This document shows, piece after piece, positions 60,202 through 61,408 of a stretch of 61,408 bases of DNA. Each line of letters opens with the position of its first letter. Positions within the stretch are counted from its first letter, which is position 1. This DNA is from a virus, in the IMG/VR virus record IMGVR_UViG_3300020392_000014, positions 1 through 61,408 of that record, one strand, 5' to 3'. The notes beneath the pieces were generated by a model that had not been told where the DNA came from, did not search any database, and saw nothing but the letters and a program-made list of their open reading frames with translations. The translations under genes and the position numbers were made by a program.

Positions 60202-61408
60202 ATGAACAACAAAGGTTATATACCCAAAGACCTCACATTTGACCAGGAGGGTCGAGATAAACTTATATCCGGCATATCGTCCATATCCAAAGCTGTGAAG
60301 AGCACACTTGGCCCGAGAGGTCGCACTGTATTAATAGAATCATCAGACCATCTTCAGGGAATTACTGTAACAAAAGACGGAGTAACCGTAGCAAACTCTA
60401 TATATCTTGACGATCCAATAGAAAACCTAGCAATACAAATGATGAAGGATGCAGCTTCACGGACTGCAGCTTCGGCTGGTGATGGCACGACTACTGCAAT
60501 AGTATTAACTGAAGCGATTGTCAAATGCGGTCTCAAAGAATTAGAGTTTGAAGATGATTGTAACATAACAGAAATAATAAAACACATAAATAAAGAAATA
60601 CAAGTTATATTAGAAGTGTTGCATAAAAAATCAAAACCAGTAAATGATAACACATTGAACCATGTAGCTACGATATCAGCAAACAATGACAAAGAGATTG
60701 GTGATATAATTACAGAAGCCTACAATAAGGTTGGTAAAGATGGTGTGGTTACGGTTGAGAAAAGTATGAATCATGAAACGTATGCAGAAGTGACTAACGG
60801 TATTAAAATAGATAGAGGCTATACGTCTAATTTATTTTTAAACAACCAACGTAAGGATGAGTGCGTGCTTGAAGATGTTTCTGTTCTAGTTTGTGATCAG
60901 GAGATAAATAATATTTTGCAAATAGAAAATGTTCTCAAACCAATCATTCAACAAAACAAAAAACTTTTACTTATAGCTCCGTGTTCGCAAAACGTTATAA
61001 ACACACTAGCAGCAAATGTTGTGAGAAATGGTTTGAAGCTTTGCAATATAGTACCGCCATCGTTTGGTTACAAGACACACGAGCTTATGTCAGACATAGC
61101 GGTTGCTATAGGTGCAAAATTTTATTCAGAAAAAACTGGAGACGATTTAAGTCTGCTAAACATTACAGACCTTGGACATGTGGATAAAATAATTGTTGGA
61201 AAAGAAAGTTCAGTGCTAATTAAAAACGACCAGGTGAATGAAGATGTAACAAAAAGAATCGAAGAGCTGAAAGAACAAGCTGAAAACACAGTAAAAAAAC
61301 CAGACAAGGATTTTATAAACGAAAGGATAGCTAGCCTAGCCGGAGCTATTGGGTGTATATATGTAGGTGGTAATAGTGATGTTGAGCAAAAAGAAAAATA
61401 CGATAGAG
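60202..61408 (+). CDS. groEL: Phage GroEL chaperonin, 3'-partial
   Basis: 402 complete codons to the window edge out of about 540 expected. Conserved chaperonin motifs: TLGPRGRTVLI (35-45), TKDGVTVAN (57-65) and AGDGTTTAIVL (92-102), which hold the ATP site including the catalytic Asp of the GDGTTT loop. Apical-domain text such as FGYKTHELMSDIAVAIGAKF is also recognisable. Sequence is clearly divergent from host GroEL as I know it (for example SASRTAASAGDG-type wording and a shortened N-terminus). It should fold phage proteins such as capsid or fibre subunits. No groES lies directly upstream; a GroES-like gene is at 17419. Confidence 0.95.
   Translation, partial: MNNKGYIPKDLTFDQEGRDKLISGISSISKAVKSTLGPRGRTVLIESSDHLQGITVTKDGVTVANSIYLDDPIENLAIQMMKDAASRTAASAGDGTTTAIVLTEAIVKCGLKELEFEDDCNITEIIKHINKEIQVILEVLHKKSKPVNDNTLNHVATISANNDKEIGDIITEAYNKVGKDGVVTVEKSMNHETYAEVTNGIKIDRGYTSNLFLNNQRKDECVLEDVSVLVCDQEINNILQIENVLKPIIQQNKKLLLIAPCSQNVINTLAANVVRNGLKLCNIVPPSFGYKTHELMSDIAVAIGAKFYSEKTGDDLSLLNITDLGHVDKIIVGKESSVLIKNDQVNEDVTKRIEELKEQAENTVKKPDKDFINERIASLAGAIGCIYVGGNSDVEQKEKYDR

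Noticed and set aside
1-61408. Prophage or integrative element
   Set aside because: No integrase, excisionase, attachment duplication, bacterial flanking genes or immunity repressor is recognisable; the gene set fits a lytic phage genome.

Overview
The window looks like most of the genome of a short-tailed (podovirus-like) dsDNA phage of a Bacteroidota host, probably a marine flavobacterium. The host call rests on three things seen in the sequence. It is strongly AT-rich. Many genes are preceded by the Bacteroidota -7 promoter box TAnnTTTG, in a few places with a -33 TTTG. Start codons sit behind A/T-rich leaders without Shine-Dalgarno motifs. The primase also resembles the BT4734/VirE-N type common in Bacteroidota. 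No integrase, CRISPR array, rRNA or insertion sequence is visible. The first bases lie inside a 24-bp tandem repeat and the last lie inside groEL, so both ends are cut. Layout, plus strand (late genes, 1-46016): a run of tiny lysine-rich proteins (1-1986); a beta-rich structural protein; a lysis cassette with membrane proteins, an exported cysteine-free thioredoxin-like protein, an M15 endolysin and a holin (2816-4592); a tail-fibre block with three large paralogous fibres, two ending in the S74 self-cleaving chaperone domain (4635-17191); a possible GroES-like protein; then packaging and head genes (small terminase candidate, large terminase, portal, a PAP2-type phosphatase, scaffold, major capsid protein); connector and tail-ring proteins (26186-36167); and three putative ejection proteins, the last 2262 residues long (36206-45756). 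Layout, minus strand (early genes, 59190 down to 45994), transcribed from a strong promoter at 59219-59250: two small proteins, a DNA methyltransferase, a long series of overlapping small ORFs, a stand-alone DnaA domain IV protein, a recombination set (Erf-like annealing protein, PD-(D/E)XK exonuclease, possible SSB-like protein), a primase-helicase fusion, a SNF2-type helicase, a VRR-NUC nuclease and a metallophosphoesterase. No DNA polymerase is recognisable, so this set probably recruits the host replisome. The early and late arms converge and overlap at 45994-46016. Right end: a 500-bp noncoding region with a GC-rich structured island, a 66-residue plus-strand gene with terminator, a leader packed with CGTCG motifs, and a phage groEL running off the window. 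Points of most interest: the PAP2 enzyme inside the head operon; the redox-dead thioredoxin in the lysis cassette; the DnaA domain IV protein in a polymerase-less replication module; two tRNA-like elements sharing a 13-bp acceptor/T helix; a cysteine-bracketed module reused in three virion proteins; and groEL with its CGTCG leader plus a distant GroES-like gene.
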